Shown here one piece after another: positions 32,937 to 41,518 of a stretch of 64,000 nt of DNA (positions are counted from its first letter, which is position 1; the number at the start of each line of letters is the position of its first letter). The DNA comes from Streptomyces sp. NBC_00239. GTDB taxonomy: Bacteria > Actinomycetota > Actinomycetes > Streptomycetales > Streptomycetaceae. Both the position numbers and the translations under genes were made by a program. The DNA lies in the NCBI RefSeq assembly GCF_036194065.1, contig NZ_CP108095.1, positions 7,688,001 to 7,752,000 on the forward strand, read 5' to 3'. The notes under the pieces were generated by a model. It searched no databases. It saw only the letters and a list, made by a program, of their open reading frames with translations, and was not told the DNA's origin.

Positions 32937-34040
32937 ATGCGGTCTGCACGCATTGTGGGTTTGCTGTTCGGGGCGGTCGTACCGCTCGTCGCGGTCGGCG
33001 CTCTCGCGCCGGCGTCCGCCGTGACGAAGCCGCGCGACCTGGTCGTTCCGACGGCGGCCTACCCGACCATTCAGTCCGCGGTCGACGCCGCGCGCCCCGG
33101 GGACCACATCGCCGTACGACCCGGCGTCTACCGCGAGCAGGTCGTGATCGGCAAGAACCTCACGCTCACGGGTGCGGGGGCCCAGAAGACCACGATCCGC
33201 GCCCCCGAACAGCTCGTGACGGGCTCGGACGGTCGCAACTCGCTCGTCACCCTCGACAACGCGGCCTCCGTGCACATGTCCCGGCTCGCGGTGAGCGGGC
33301 CGGGTTCCGGCACGTGTGACGAGGGCGCGCTCGGCGCGGGCATCCGGGTCCTGGGCGGCGCACACCTGGACCTGAGCCACGCGCGGGTGACGCACATCCA
33401 GGACACACCCATGGCCCCGTGCTTCCGCAGCGCCAGCTCGGTCCTCATCGGTGACCTGCCAGTCGGCACCGGCTCGGCGAACATCCGCGACTCCCGCATC
33501 ACCGACTATCAGGGCTCGGGCATCGTCGTGCTCAACGAGGGGTCCCGCGCCACGCTGGTGCGCAACGTCGTGACGGGGCAGAAGAGGCTGTCGACCGACG
33601 GGATCGAGTTCGTCGGCGCGATCGGCAGGATCGAACAGAACGTCGTCAGCGACAACGCGTGCCGCGAGCCCGATCCGGAATGCGGGCCCGACTTCTTCAA
33701 CGAGTTCCAGCACGCCGGCATCCTGGCGGGCGGCACGGGGACGGTCATCACCAAGAACCGCCTCACCGGCAACCAGCTGGGCATCTACGCGTTCGACACG
33801 GCCGAGATCAGCCACAACCACCTCGTCGACAACACGTACTTCGGGATGGCGCTCCAAGACGGCTCTTTCACCGCCACCAAGGACACGATCCGGGGCGGTA
33901 CGGGCGGGGTCGCGGTCGTCGCCTCGGCGGTGAACACCACGGCGCGGCTGAACCGCGTGAGGATCGGGAAGACCTCGGGCGCGGCGATCCAGAAGTTCGA
34001 GTGCTGCGGCTTCACCGCCACGGTGACGTCCAAGCCGTAG
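32937..34040 (+). CDS. Secreted right-handed beta-helix protein
   Basis: 367 aa. Signal peptide 1-28 (MRSARIVGLLFGAVVPLVAVGALAPASA in part). YPTIQSAVDAARPGDHIAVRPGVYREQVVI is the usual cap of NosD/pectate-lyase-like parallel beta-helices, then rungs such as GIRVLGGAHLDLSHARVT, GSGIVVLNEGS, NVVTGQKRL, NRLTGNQLGIYAF, NHLVDNTYFGMAL. No clear lyase catalytic set, so function (polysaccharide binding or lyase) is undecided. AAGGAG precedes ATG 32937. Confidence 0.88.
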   Translation: MRSARIVGLLFGAVVPLVAVGALAPASAVTKPRDLVVPTAAYPTIQSAVDAARPGDHIAVRPGVYREQVVIGKNLTLTGAGAQKTTIRAPEQLVTGSDGRNSLVTLDNAASVHMSRLAVSGPGSGTCDEGALGAGIRVLGGAHLDLSHARVTHIQDTPMAPCFRSASSVLIGDLPVGTGSANIRDSRITDYQGSGIVVLNEGSRATLVRNVVTGQKRLSTDGIEFVGAIGRIEQNVVSDNACREPDPECGPDFFNEFQHAGILAGGTGTVITKNRLTGNQLGIYAFDTAEISHNHLVDNTYFGMALQDGSFTATKDTIRGGTGGVAVVASAVNTTARLNRVRIGKTSGAAIQKFECCGFTATVTSKP

Positions 34041-34083
34041 CGGAACTACGGTTCCCCGGAGCCGACGGCGTCTCCCGTCGGCG

Positions 34084-34203
34084 GGGTCTGGACTCCTCCG
34101 CCGCCCAGGCCGGGTAAGCGGGGGAGCCGCCCGTGACCGGCACGGTGATCCACTGCGGGAGGTCGTAGGGATGGTTCGCGGTCACGATCTCGGTCTCAGG
34201 CAT
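34084..34203 (-). pseudogene. cutA: C-terminal remnant of a cutA-like gene
   Basis: About 40 codons read PETEIVTANHPYDLPQWITV then PVTGGSPAYPAWAAEES, matching the CutA1 C-terminal third (HPYxxPE-xxxxPVxxGxxxYLxWL). The first two thirds of CutA, with its trimer core and metal residues, are missing: DNA beyond 34203 reads into an 18-bp palindrome and the divergent monooxygenase. The frame then runs into the beta-helix gene before a stop at 34012. A decayed gene is the best reading; a short expressed peptide cannot be excluded. Confidence 0.65.
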
Positions 34204-34210
34204 GACCGTG

Positions 34211-34228
34211 ACTCTACAGATGTAGAGT
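34211..34228. promoter_or_regulatory. Perfect 18-bp palindrome, BlaI/MecI-like
   Basis: ACTCTACAGATGTAGAGT is a perfect palindrome containing TACA-N2-TGTA, the core bound by BlaI/MecI/CopY repressors. It is 51 nt upstream of the FAD monooxygenase start. No BlaI-type regulator gene is in the window. Confidence 0.65.
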
Positions 34229-34278
34229 GGCGGTCCTGGGGCCTAACCGGGACCCCGAGTCGGGTGGAGGGGTGTTCC

Positions 34279-35484
34279 GTGGCGAAGCGGCATGCGGTCG
34301 TGGTGGGAGCAGGGATCGGCGGGCTGACGGCCGCCGTCGCACTGGACCGGCGCGGCTGGCGCGTCACCGTGTGCGAACGGGCTCCCGAACCACCCGTCAC
34401 CGGCGCCGGAATAGGGCTCGCGCCCAACGCCCTGCGGGCACTCGAAGCCATCGGCGTCGACGCGGCGCACGCCGCCGGGAGCGCGGTGGCCGCCACGATG
34501 GGCGTACGGCGGCCCGACGGCCGGTGGCTCACGCGGGTCGGCACCGACGCGATGGCGGCCCGGTACGGGATGGCCCCGATCGCGGTTCCCCGCCCTGCAC
34601 TCACCGCCGCGCTGGCCGCCGGGCTGCCACCGGAAGCCCTGCGCCACGGCACGGCCGTGACCGGCGTCGACGAGGCCGAGGACGCGGACGGCGTGACCGT
34701 GCGGACGGCGGCCGGTCCGGACCTCGCCGCCGACCTGGTCGTCGCCGCCGACGGCATCCACAGCCCGCTGCGCAGGGCACACTTCCCCGCGCACCCCGGC
34801 CTCCACTACACCGGCGAGACCGCGTGGCGGGCCCTGGTCCACGCCCCGGAGCTGCGGATCTCCGCCATGAGCGAGACGTGGGGGAGGGGCGAGCGGTTCG
34901 GTGTCACGCCGCTGTCGGACGGCCGGCTGTACCTGTACGCCACCGCCGTCGTGCCGGCCGGCACCCGGTCCGCCGATCCCCGCGCCGAACTCCGACGGCG
35001 CTTCGGCGCGTGGCACGACCCGATTCCGGCCCTGCTGGACCGAGTCGGCCGGCTGGACGCCGACGACGTGCTCCAGAACGACCTGTACGACCTGGCCGCC
35101 CCGCTCCCGCGCCTGCACCACGGCCGGACCGCCTGGCTCGGGGACGCCGCCCACGCCATGGCCCCCAACCTCGGCCAGGGCGGCTGCCAGGCCATCGAGG
35201 ACGCGGTGATCCTCGCCCACCTGCTGCCCGCCGGAGACGGGGACGACGGCCCGCACGCCGTTCCCGCCGCCCTCGCCGCGTACACCGCCGCACGCCGGGA
35301 CCGTACCGACGCCGTACGCCTCCGCGCCCGCCGGGTCGGCCGGCTCGGCGCGCTCCGCAACCCGCTCGCGGCGGCGGCCCGCGACCTCGCCGTCCGAGCC
35401 ACCCCCGACCGCCTGTCCCTGCGCGGCATGGACGACCTCTTCAACGGCTTCCGCCTGCCGGGACAGCGGCCGGCGAGACCCTAG
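34279..35484 (+). CDS. FAD-dependent monooxygenase
   Basis: 401 aa, single-domain group A flavin hydroxylase. FAD fingerprint GAGIGGLTAAVALDRRGWRVTVCER (dinucleotide fold), the DG motif LVVAADGIHSPLRR, and GDAAHAMAPNLGQGGCQAIEDA for flavin ribityl binding. Similar to salicylate hydroxylase/zeaxanthin epoxidase-like enzymes. Uses NAD(P)H and O2; aromatic substrate likely. GGAGGGG precedes GTG 34279. The 18-bp palindrome upstream suggests BlaI-type repression. Confidence 0.9.
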   Translation: MAKRHAVVVGAGIGGLTAAVALDRRGWRVTVCERAPEPPVTGAGIGLAPNALRALEAIGVDAAHAAGSAVAATMGVRRPDGRWLTRVGTDAMAARYGMAPIAVPRPALTAALAAGLPPEALRHGTAVTGVDEAEDADGVTVRTAAGPDLAADLVVAADGIHSPLRRAHFPAHPGLHYTGETAWRALVHAPELRISAMSETWGRGERFGVTPLSDGRLYLYATAVVPAGTRSADPRAELRRRFGAWHDPIPALLDRVGRLDADDVLQNDLYDLAAPLPRLHHGRTAWLGDAAHAMAPNLGQGGCQAIEDAVILAHLLPAGDGDDGPHAVPAALAAYTAARRDRTDAVRLRARRVGRLGALRNPLAAAARDLAVRATPDRLSLRGMDDLFNGFRLPGQRPARP

Positions 35485-35705
35485 CCGCCGTGTCGGACCG
35501 CGCCGAACCATTCCTGCCACAGCCCCGGCGGGCGCGGCCGAACGCCCTGGCGGGGGCGGCGACCGCCGCCCGGCCCACCGTCTCTGACACCCGCTGGTGC
35601 AGGCCGCGTTCCCCCGTCGAGCCGTGGTGGGGGGAGGGTCACCGCAGAGGGGTGGGAATGTGGGAATCCGGGGCGGTCGGGGGTGGGCGTGGGCAGGATG
35701 GGGGG
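35485..35705. other. Intergenic region, no feature seen
   Basis: 221 nt between two plus-strand genes. GC-rich with no credible ORF, hairpin or promoter on either strand. Confidence 0.6.
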
Positions 35706-36803
35706 ATGGATCGTCGGGATGTAGAGCCGGGCCGGTCACGGCCGATGGTGGTGCGGCTGCCGGTGGAACCGGTGGAATCCGCAGTGGAAGCCGATGCGGT
35801 CGACGCGGTGCGGCGTGCGGGCGACGTGATCGTCCGCGGACCGCTGTTCGGGGTGGCGGCGCAGGGCCCCGATGACGGGCAGCGGTGGCGGGTGGTGGTC
35901 GCGGTGACCTCCGGCTGCCCGCAGCAGGCGCGCGACGGACTGAACTCCAAGCTGTGGTTCCAGGCCAAGGACCACGCGCACGACAAGGCGGAGCGGCGCG
36001 CACTGCTCGCGGCGGTGTCCCGGCTGGAGACCGAACGGGTCGACGACCTCGACGTGGCGGGCACCCGCTACCGGGTCGTACGCGCCGAGGAGTACGCCGG
36101 CTCCGGAGCGGACGGCATCGAAGCGCCGCGGCCCACCGATCCCGAGCCGCCCGTGCCCGACTGGGACCGGAGCGCCAAGGCGCCCGAGACCGATGACGAC
36201 CTCGTCCTGGACCCGGACGCGCCGCTCACCCCGACCCAGGCCCTCGAACAGCTCGCACTGCGCGAACTCTGCTACACCGGTGAGCGGTTCCCCGAGCACG
36301 TGCGCGCCGATTCGCGGCGGGCGCTGGACACGTACCCGGACGTGCTGGTGCTGCCGGCGACGTTCGCCGTGGTCGAGCAGGCCGCGCGGTCGTGGACCCC
36401 GGTCAGCGGCCCGCACGCGAGCGCGCACGCCGCCCGCCTGTCCCTGGACTTCGCGCTGACGTGGATGTGGCCGCGGATGCACGGCCACATCCCCGAAGGC
36501 GCGGACATGCACACCGACGCCCACAACTGGACGGCCGACGCCGCGGTCCCCGCCGGGGGCTCGCGGGCCGCGGATCTGGCCGGGTTCGCCGAGGCGTCGC
36601 GGACGCTGCGCGCCGGGCCGCGCGTCAACCGGCTGGAGTTCCAGGGCACCGTGTACCGGATCGCGCGGACCCGCCGACTGCTGCGCTGGGGCCCGGACGG
36701 GCCCGAGGGGCCCCGCCCGTCCGACCTCAACAGCCAGGAACCGACGCGCATGCACCTCACGCTCGACGAAGACGGCCGCATCGTGCCCGAAGGGGAGGAG
36801 TGA
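35706..36803 (+). CDS. DUF5954 family protein
   Basis: 365 aa. Matches the DUF5954 pattern: VRLPVEPVESAVEADAVDAVRRAGDVIVRGPLFGVA, RWRVVVAVTSGCPQQARDGLNSKLWFQAKD, and a C-terminal RVNRLEFQGTVYRIARTRRLLRWGPDGPEGPRPSD. Soluble, no catalytic motif known to me. The family is confined to actinomycetes and often near conjugative or accessory genes. ATG 35706 with a G-rich leader. Confidence 0.85.
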   Translation: MDRRDVEPGRSRPMVVRLPVEPVESAVEADAVDAVRRAGDVIVRGPLFGVAAQGPDDGQRWRVVVAVTSGCPQQARDGLNSKLWFQAKDHAHDKAERRALLAAVSRLETERVDDLDVAGTRYRVVRAEEYAGSGADGIEAPRPTDPEPPVPDWDRSAKAPETDDDLVLDPDAPLTPTQALEQLALRELCYTGERFPEHVRADSRRALDTYPDVLVLPATFAVVEQAARSWTPVSGPHASAHAARLSLDFALTWMWPRMHGHIPEGADMHTDAHNWTADAAVPAGGSRAADLAGFAEASRTLRAGPRVNRLEFQGTVYRIARTRRLLRWGPDGPEGPRPSDLNSQEPTRMHLTLDEDGRIVPEGEE

Positions 36804-36878
36804 GGCGCGGCCCCCGCCGCTCCCGCTCCCGCTGCCCCGCCGCGGTCGCCGGTCCGGCCTCCGCCCGGAACCGGCAGA

Positions 36879-36926
36879 CCGTCCGGTGGTCCGGCCGTCC
36901 GGTGGTCCCGCCGTCCGGTGGTCCGG
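36879..36926. repeat. Three 16-bp tandem repeats
   Basis: Unit CCGTCCGGTGGTCCGG at 36879, 36895 and 36911, the middle one with one changed base, in the gap between convergent genes. Not able to form a strong single hairpin. Probably slippage-generated. Confidence 0.75.
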
Positions 36927-36946
36927 CAGAACGGCAGAACTCGTCG

Positions 36947-37762
36947 TCAGTCCGGCGTGGCCACGGCCGTGGTCGTGGCGAGGAAGTCGCGGAGCAGGTG
37001 GAGGGCGTCGGGGCGTTCCAGGTGGACGTCGTGTCCGGTGCCCGGGACGCTCGCGGACGTGGCGCCGGGGCGGCGCGCGAGCATGCCGTCCACGTCGTGC
37101 GCCCGGAGGAAGCTGGACTCGGCCAGGACGACCAGGGTCGGGCAGGTGATCCGCTCCCACTCGGCCCGGAAGGAGTGCCGGGTGAGCTCCTCCAGCGAGG
37201 CGACCATGACGTCCCGCTCGAAGCGGGGCCACCACCGCCCGTCGCGTTCCTCCAGCCCGTCGGCCCAGCCCTCACCGGCCGGGCCGCCGCCGAGGAAGCG
37301 GACCGCGGCTTCCCGGGAGGGGAAGGGCACCGGCCAGGAGTCGAGCCAGCCGCCTATCTCCTCGGGGGTCTCCGGGTTCGGATCGCCGGGACCGGCCTCC
37401 ACGAGGACGAGCGCGCGGACGAGTTCGGGGTGCGCCGCCGCGGCGAGCATGGCCGTGTGCCCGCCCAGCGACTGGCCGACCAGGACGGCCGGACCGAGCC
37501 CGAGCCCGTCCAGTACGGCGACGACGTCGGCGACGTAGGCGGCGCGCGAGACGTCCCGCGGGGTGCGGTCGCTGGCGCCGTGGCCGCGCTGGTCGACGGC
37601 CACCACCCGGTGGCGGTCGCGCAGGTCCCGGGCGGTCGCGTCCCATTCGCCGGCGTGGCCGGCGAGCCCGTGCAGCAGGACCACCGGCGTGCCCTCGCCA
37701 CCCCAGTCACGGCAGGCGAGCCGTACTCCGTCGCGCACCACCGTGCGTCCCGTCCATGTCAT
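36947..37762 (-). CDS. Alpha/beta hydrolase
   Basis: 271 aa. LLHGLAGHAGEWD (oxyanion HG), VDQRGHGASDR, nucleophile elbow LVGQSLGGHTAML, acid in the CPTLVVLAESSFL region and catalytic His in VPGTGHDVHLERPD. Cytoplasmic esterase, lactonase or haloperoxidase-like. Start ATG 37762 with AAAGG upstream. It lies downstream of the MerR gene on the same strand with a 122-nt gap. Confidence 0.88.
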   Translation of the reverse strand: MTWTGRTVVRDGVRLACRDWGGEGTPVVLLHGLAGHAGEWDATARDLRDRHRVVAVDQRGHGASDRTPRDVSRAAYVADVVAVLDGLGLGPAVLVGQSLGGHTAMLAAAAHPELVRALVLVEAGPGDPNPETPEEIGGWLDSWPVPFPSREAAVRFLGGGPAGEGWADGLEERDGRWWPRFERDVMVASLEELTRHSFRAEWERITCPTLVVLAESSFLRAHDVDGMLARRPGATSASVPGTGHDVHLERPDALHLLRDFLATTTAVATPD

Positions 37763-37884
37763 GAGGCGGCCTTTCGAGCGGATCGGCGAACGGGTGTACG
37801 GTACCCGCCGGCCTGGACCGCTGCTCGAACCGGTCGGCCGGAGGCGGGGGTTGGGCCCGTGGCCGCGCACCGGGGGCCCGCGGG

Positions 37885-38541
37885 TCAGGCGGTGGCGTCG
37901 CGGGCGCTGCGGCGGCGGACCTGGTCCTCCTGGGCGAGGCGGCGCAGCAGCTCGAAGACCGGCGCGCAGATCGCGAAGACGATCACCGCCCGCTCGGCGA
38001 GCGCCACCGGATCGTCGAGGGTGGCGGCGCGCTCCAGGTCCAGGCGGGCGACGGACCGGGCCAGGTCCGCGTACGCGGCGAGCTCCCCGGGGGCGTAGCC
38101 GGCCTCCAGCCGGTGCAGTTCCTTGAGCGCGGCCGCGAGTCCCTGGACGTGCGGGGAGGTGTCGGGCGTCTGCCAGTCCATGGCGGCGATCAGGTCCGCG
38201 ACCTCGGCCCGCGCGGCGGCATCGGCCCGCTCCTCCTCGTCGGTGTCGGCCGACGGCTGGGACACCACGGGCACCGGCAGGGCGTAGCTGATCGCCCCGA
38301 GGGCGCCGTCCGTGCTGTCGGCCTGGTCGATCGCGCCCAGCACGTCGCGCGTGGCCGCGATGGTCAGCCCGCCGAGCGTGGTCAGCGCCTTGATCAGGCG
38401 CAGCCGCTCGGCGTGCTCCTCCCCGTACTCCGCCAGCGTCGCGGCCGTCGCCCGGCCTGCGGGCAGCAGGCCCTCCCGGCGGAAGTACTTGATGCTCGCG
38501 ACCGGCACGCCCGTGCGCCGGCTCAGTTCCGAGATCTTCAT
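37885..38541 (-). CDS. MerR-family regulator
   Basis: 218 aa. N-terminal MerR HTH: MKISELSRRTGVPVASIKYFRREGLLPAGR (1-30), then ERLRLIKALTTLGGLTIAATRDVLGAID. The C-terminal effector domain is helical and lacks metal cysteines. AGGGAGG precedes ATG 38541. It is divergent from a YhgE/Pip-like membrane protein; the spacer has repeated TTGGA/TCCAA half-sites. Probably controls that transporter-like gene. Confidence 0.92.
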   Translation of the reverse strand: MKISELSRRTGVPVASIKYFRREGLLPAGRATAATLAEYGEEHAERLRLIKALTTLGGLTIAATRDVLGAIDQADSTDGALGAISYALPVPVVSQPSADTDEEERADAAARAEVADLIAAMDWQTPDTSPHVQGLAAALKELHRLEAGYAPGELAAYADLARSVARLDLERAATLDDPVALAERAVIVFAICAPVFELLRRLAQEDQVRRRSARDATA

Positions 38542-38598
38542 GCGGCCTCCCTGCGGTGTGCGCGGCCCGGCACCCGGCTCCCGCATCCGTCCGTGAAT

Positions 38599-38659
38599 TG
38601 GACTCTCCAACAAGATACTGCCACTATCCAACTACTGGATATTCCAAGTATCCAACTAC
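38599..38659. promoter_or_regulatory. MerR-type divergent control region
   Basis: AT-rich DNA with TTGGA-CTC-TCCAA (38598-38610), TGGA-TAT-TCCA (38636-38646) and a direct repeat TATCCAACTAC at 38625-38635 and 38649-38659. The density of TCCAA/TTGGA half-sites between the MerR and membrane-protein genes marks the likely operator-promoter. Confidence 0.55.
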
Positions 38660-38696
38660 CTGACGTGACCGCCGATGTAACCGCACCGGAGAAACG

Positions 38697-40208
38697 ATGC
38701 CTCAGCCCACACCCCCTTCCGTGCTCCGCAGCCCACGGCTGTGGATCGGAACCGGCCTCATCGCCGCAGTGGTGTCGATCCTTTTCGCCCTGCTGTACGT
38801 GGGCGGCAACGTGAACCCGAGAGGCAACCTGCACGACCTCCCGGTCGCCGTGGTCAACGGGGACACCGGCGCCAAGGTCAACGGCCGCCAGATGAACGCG
38901 GGCGACCAGGTGGTCGCCGGCATCGAGAAGGCGGCCCGGGGCAAGGACAGCATCGACTGGCAGGTGCTCACCCGCGCCGAGGCCGACGAGCGGCTGGGCC
39001 AGGGCAAGCTCTACGGCGCCCTCGTCATCCCCAAGGACTTCACGGCGACCGTGACCGGCCTGCTCGCTCCGCCGCAGCCGCCGGCCGGGGCCAAGGCCGG
39101 GGCGGGAGCCGGGGCCGGGGCCGGGCAGCAGGCCGGGGCGCCGCAGGCCGGGCAGCTCGCGCCGCCGACGCTGACCGTTCTCACCAACCAGGCGGCCGGC
39201 AGCATCGGCTCCTCCATGGCTTCCCAGGCCACGCAGAAGGCGGCCCACGCCGCCTCCGCCCAGCTCGGCAAGGAACTCCTCCAGCAGGCCGGCGGCAGCA
39301 AGGCGCAGCTCCCGCCCGCCGCCCGGCTGATGCTCACCGACCCGGTCACCGTGACGGTCGCCGACGGCCACCCGCTGGGCGCCCGCAGTGCCATGGGGCT
39401 GAGCGCCTTCTACTACGCGCTGGTGCTGGTCGTCTGCGGCATGCTCGGCGCCAACCTCGTGAACTCGCAGGTCGACTCCGCCCTCGGCTACCTGCACGCC
39501 GACTTCGGCCCGTTCCGCCAGCGGATGCCGCTCCGGCACACGAACCGGGTCCGCACGCTGGCGATCGGCTCGGTCCTCATGCTCGGCCTGTCCGTGCTCA
39601 TGGGCACGCTGGTCGAGGTCGCCACGGTCGGCATCCTGGACATGGACGCCTCGCACCTGGGGCTGCTGTGGCTCTACTCGGTCGCCACGGTCTTCGTCGT
39701 CGGCGTGGGCGGTCTCGCGCTGTTCGCCGCCTTCGGCACCCCCGGCATGCTCCTCGCCACCATCGTCTTCATCGCGGCGGCCGTTCCCTCGTCCGGCGCC
39801 ACCGTGCCGGTCCAGGCGCTGCCCGGGTTCTTCCGTACGCTCGCCGAGTTCGAGCCGCTGCGGCAGATCACCGACGGTCTGCGCTCGATCCTCTACTTCG
39901 ACGCCCAGGCCGGCGCGGGCCTCACCCGCGGCTGGACCGCCATGGCCATCGCCTTGGTCGCCGCGCTGCTCTTCGGCTTCGCCGTCACCCGCTTCTACGA
40001 CCGCCGGGGCCTGCACCGCATCCCCCGTCCGGCCGAGGCCGCCGGCGCCGGCGCCATTCCGGCACCGACAGAGACCACGGAGGCCGCGGAGGCCGGTGCG
40101 GCCGGGTCCGAGGGTGAGGCCGAGGCCGGATCCGAGGGCGAGGCCGGGTCCGAGTCCGCGGGTGAGTCCGAGGTCGCGGGGGACGCCGCGGCACCCGCGA
40201 AGGGCTGA
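38697..40208 (+). CDS. YhgE/Pip-like (DUF3533-type) membrane protein
   Basis: 503 aa. One N-terminal membrane helix (about 14-36), a large external domain (LPVAVVNGDTGAKVNGRQMNAGDQVV ... LYGALVIPKDFTATVTGLL), then five helices from about 230 to 440 and an acidic Glu/Ala/Gly tail encoded by repeated GAGGCC-type codons. This is the arrangement of YhgE/Pip and SNG1-like proteins, ABC-2-permease relatives involved in export or drug tolerance. GGAGAAA precedes ATG 38697. No ATPase gene is adjacent. Confidence 0.87.
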   Translation: MPQPTPPSVLRSPRLWIGTGLIAAVVSILFALLYVGGNVNPRGNLHDLPVAVVNGDTGAKVNGRQMNAGDQVVAGIEKAARGKDSIDWQVLTRAEADERLGQGKLYGALVIPKDFTATVTGLLAPPQPPAGAKAGAGAGAGAGQQAGAPQAGQLAPPTLTVLTNQAAGSIGSSMASQATQKAAHAASAQLGKELLQQAGGSKAQLPPAARLMLTDPVTVTVADGHPLGARSAMGLSAFYYALVLVVCGMLGANLVNSQVDSALGYLHADFGPFRQRMPLRHTNRVRTLAIGSVLMLGLSVLMGTLVEVATVGILDMDASHLGLLWLYSVATVFVVGVGGLALFAAFGTPGMLLATIVFIAAAVPSSGATVPVQALPGFFRTLAEFEPLRQITDGLRSILYFDAQAGAGLTRGWTAMAIALVAALLFGFAVTRFYDRRGLHRIPRPAEAAGAGAIPAPTETTEAAEAGAAGSEGEAEAGSEGEAGSESAGESEVAGDAAAPAKG

Positions 40209-40248
40209 CCGAACCGAAGTCGCCCCGAACCGGGCGCGTCACCGTGCC

Positions 40249-40282
40249 GACGGGCCCGTCCTGATCACAGGACGGGCCCGTC
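40249..40282. terminator. Strong bidirectional terminator
   Basis: Perfect 15-bp stem GACGGGCCCGTCCTG (40249-40263)/CAGGACGGGCCCGTC (40268-40282), loop ATCA, between the convergent membrane-protein and ArsR genes. Confidence 0.88.
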
Positions 40283-40352
40283 CGCATGCCTGCCCCCCCC
40301 GCTGCGTCGGCGCAGGAAGGAAACGGGTCCGGGCTGCGTCCGTGTCCGTCCG

Positions 40353-40712
40353 CTACCGCTCGGTCCGGCCCCCGGAAGCCGCCGGGGCGGCCTCTCTGAG
40401 TTCCGCGAGGAGTTCGGTGCGGCCGGCGAGCATCTCGGTGAGGATGCGGCGGGCCGCACGGAGCAGGTCGGCCACGTCGCCGCCCGCAAGGGCGTAACTG
40501 ACCGTCGAGCCCTCGCGGATGGAGATGACGATGCCGGAGCGGCGCAGGACGGCGAGCTGCTGGGAGAGGCTGGACGCCTCGATCTCGATCTCCGTGAGCA
40601 GATCGCGGACGGGCATCGGCCCGTCCTGCAGCAGCTCCAGCACCCGGATCCGGACCGGGTGCCCGAGCATGCGGAAGAACTCCGCCTTCGCCTGGTACAG
40701 CGGTACCTGCAT
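40353..40712 (-). CDS. ArsR-family regulator
   Basis: 119 aa winged HTH: AEFFRMLGHPVRIRVLELLQDGPMPVRDLLTEIEIEASSLSQQLAVLRRSGIV, then wing ISIREGSTVSYAL. No CVC metal motif. A start upstream at 40877 is unlikely because the extra residues are Arg/Thr-rich; ATG 40712 is taken. A 22-bp palindrome lies 147 nt upstream, in line with autoregulation from a promoter there. Target gene not evident. Confidence 0.9.
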   Translation of the reverse strand: MQVPLYQAKAEFFRMLGHPVRIRVLELLQDGPMPVRDLLTEIEIEASSLSQQLAVLRRSGIVISIREGSTVSYALAGGDVADLLRAARRILTEMLAGRTELLAELREAAPAASGGRTER

Positions 40713-40858
40713 TCCCACGGGTGCTCCAGCTGTCGCGTGATGTCGCGCGGACCGCGGCCGCCGTGTGCACGTCCGGTGCGCCGGCTCGGCGGTCCTCGTG
40801 TCATGGTCGCGTCCCGGCGACCCGCCCAGACCCGCATTTGACCGGATTTGGATCTGTC

Positions 40859-40880
40859 GAATTGAAGAAGTCTTCAATTC
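40859..40880. promoter_or_regulatory. 22-bp palindrome, ArsR-type operator candidate
   Basis: GAATTGAAGA (40859-40868), two bases, then TCTTCAATTC (40871-40880): perfect 10-bp arms. TTGAA-Nx-TTCAA symmetry fits ArsR/SmtB-type operators. It lies between the ArsR gene and the roadblock gene, both minus strand. Confidence 0.7.
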
Positions 40881-40911
40881 GTGGGCATGCGTGGGCCGCC
40901 GGAAACGCGGG

Positions 40912-41286
40912 TCAGAACTCCAGCGTGGCCTCGATCCGCTTGAGCTGGTGGCGGGCCATCGCCAGATTGGCGCGGTTCTTGTCGAGCACCAGGTACAGGA
41001 AGAGGCCGCTGCCGTTGCGGCCCTGGAGCAGTCGGAGGAGGTGGTACTGGCCCCCCAGCGTGATGAGCAGGTCCTCGATGTCGTCCTGCAGGCCCAGCAT
41101 CTCCATCGTGCGGACCTTCGCCCTGATCACGTCGGTGTTGCCGGCCGCGGCCACCGTCAGATCGAGGTCCTTCCCGCCGCCGAGGGTCCCCAGCGCCATA
41201 CCGCTGGTGTAGTCCACGAGGGCTACACCGAGGGCGCCGTCGATCGAGGTCATCGCCTCTTTCATGGAGACTTCCACGTTCGCCAT
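40912..41286 (-). CDS. Roadblock/LC7-domain protein
   Basis: 124 aa. MANVEVSMKEAMTSIDGALGVALVDYTSGMALGTLGG and a following helix-strand pattern match the roadblock/LC7 fold found in MglB and the Streptomyces conservon (CvnB) proteins. The C-terminus NRANLAMARHQLKRIEATLEF is helical. No conservon kinase or GTPase is adjacent, so it is a stray copy. Its partner is unknown. GGGAGTGGAC precedes ATG 41286. Confidence 0.8.
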   Translation of the reverse strand: MANVEVSMKEAMTSIDGALGVALVDYTSGMALGTLGGGKDLDLTVAAAGNTDVIRAKVRTMEMLGLQDDIEDLLITLGGQYHLLRLLQGRNGSGLFLYLVLDKNRANLAMARHQLKRIEATLEF

Positions 41287-41518
41287 ACTTGTCCACTCCC
41301 TTGCCGTGCTGCGTCACGCCCGGCACAGCGGGCTCCCGCCCCTGCCGGACTCCTGCCCGGCTCAAGCTAGTGATCCGGCGTCGCGCCGTGGCGAGAATGG
41401 GAGAATCGGCGAAAACCCGCCCCTCGGGTACGCCGGTCCTGTCGGGTACCGCGGTCACCCCGGTCACCTGGGTACCTCGGGTACGGCCAGCCGCCTGCGG
41501 ACGGCTCGGGCGTGGGAG
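41287..41518. other. Intergenic region with GGGTAC repeats
   Basis: 232 nt upstream of the roadblock gene and downstream of the MBL gene. It contains several GGGTAC/GGTACC-like words (41425-41500). I see no ORF or firm promoter. Confidence 0.55.
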
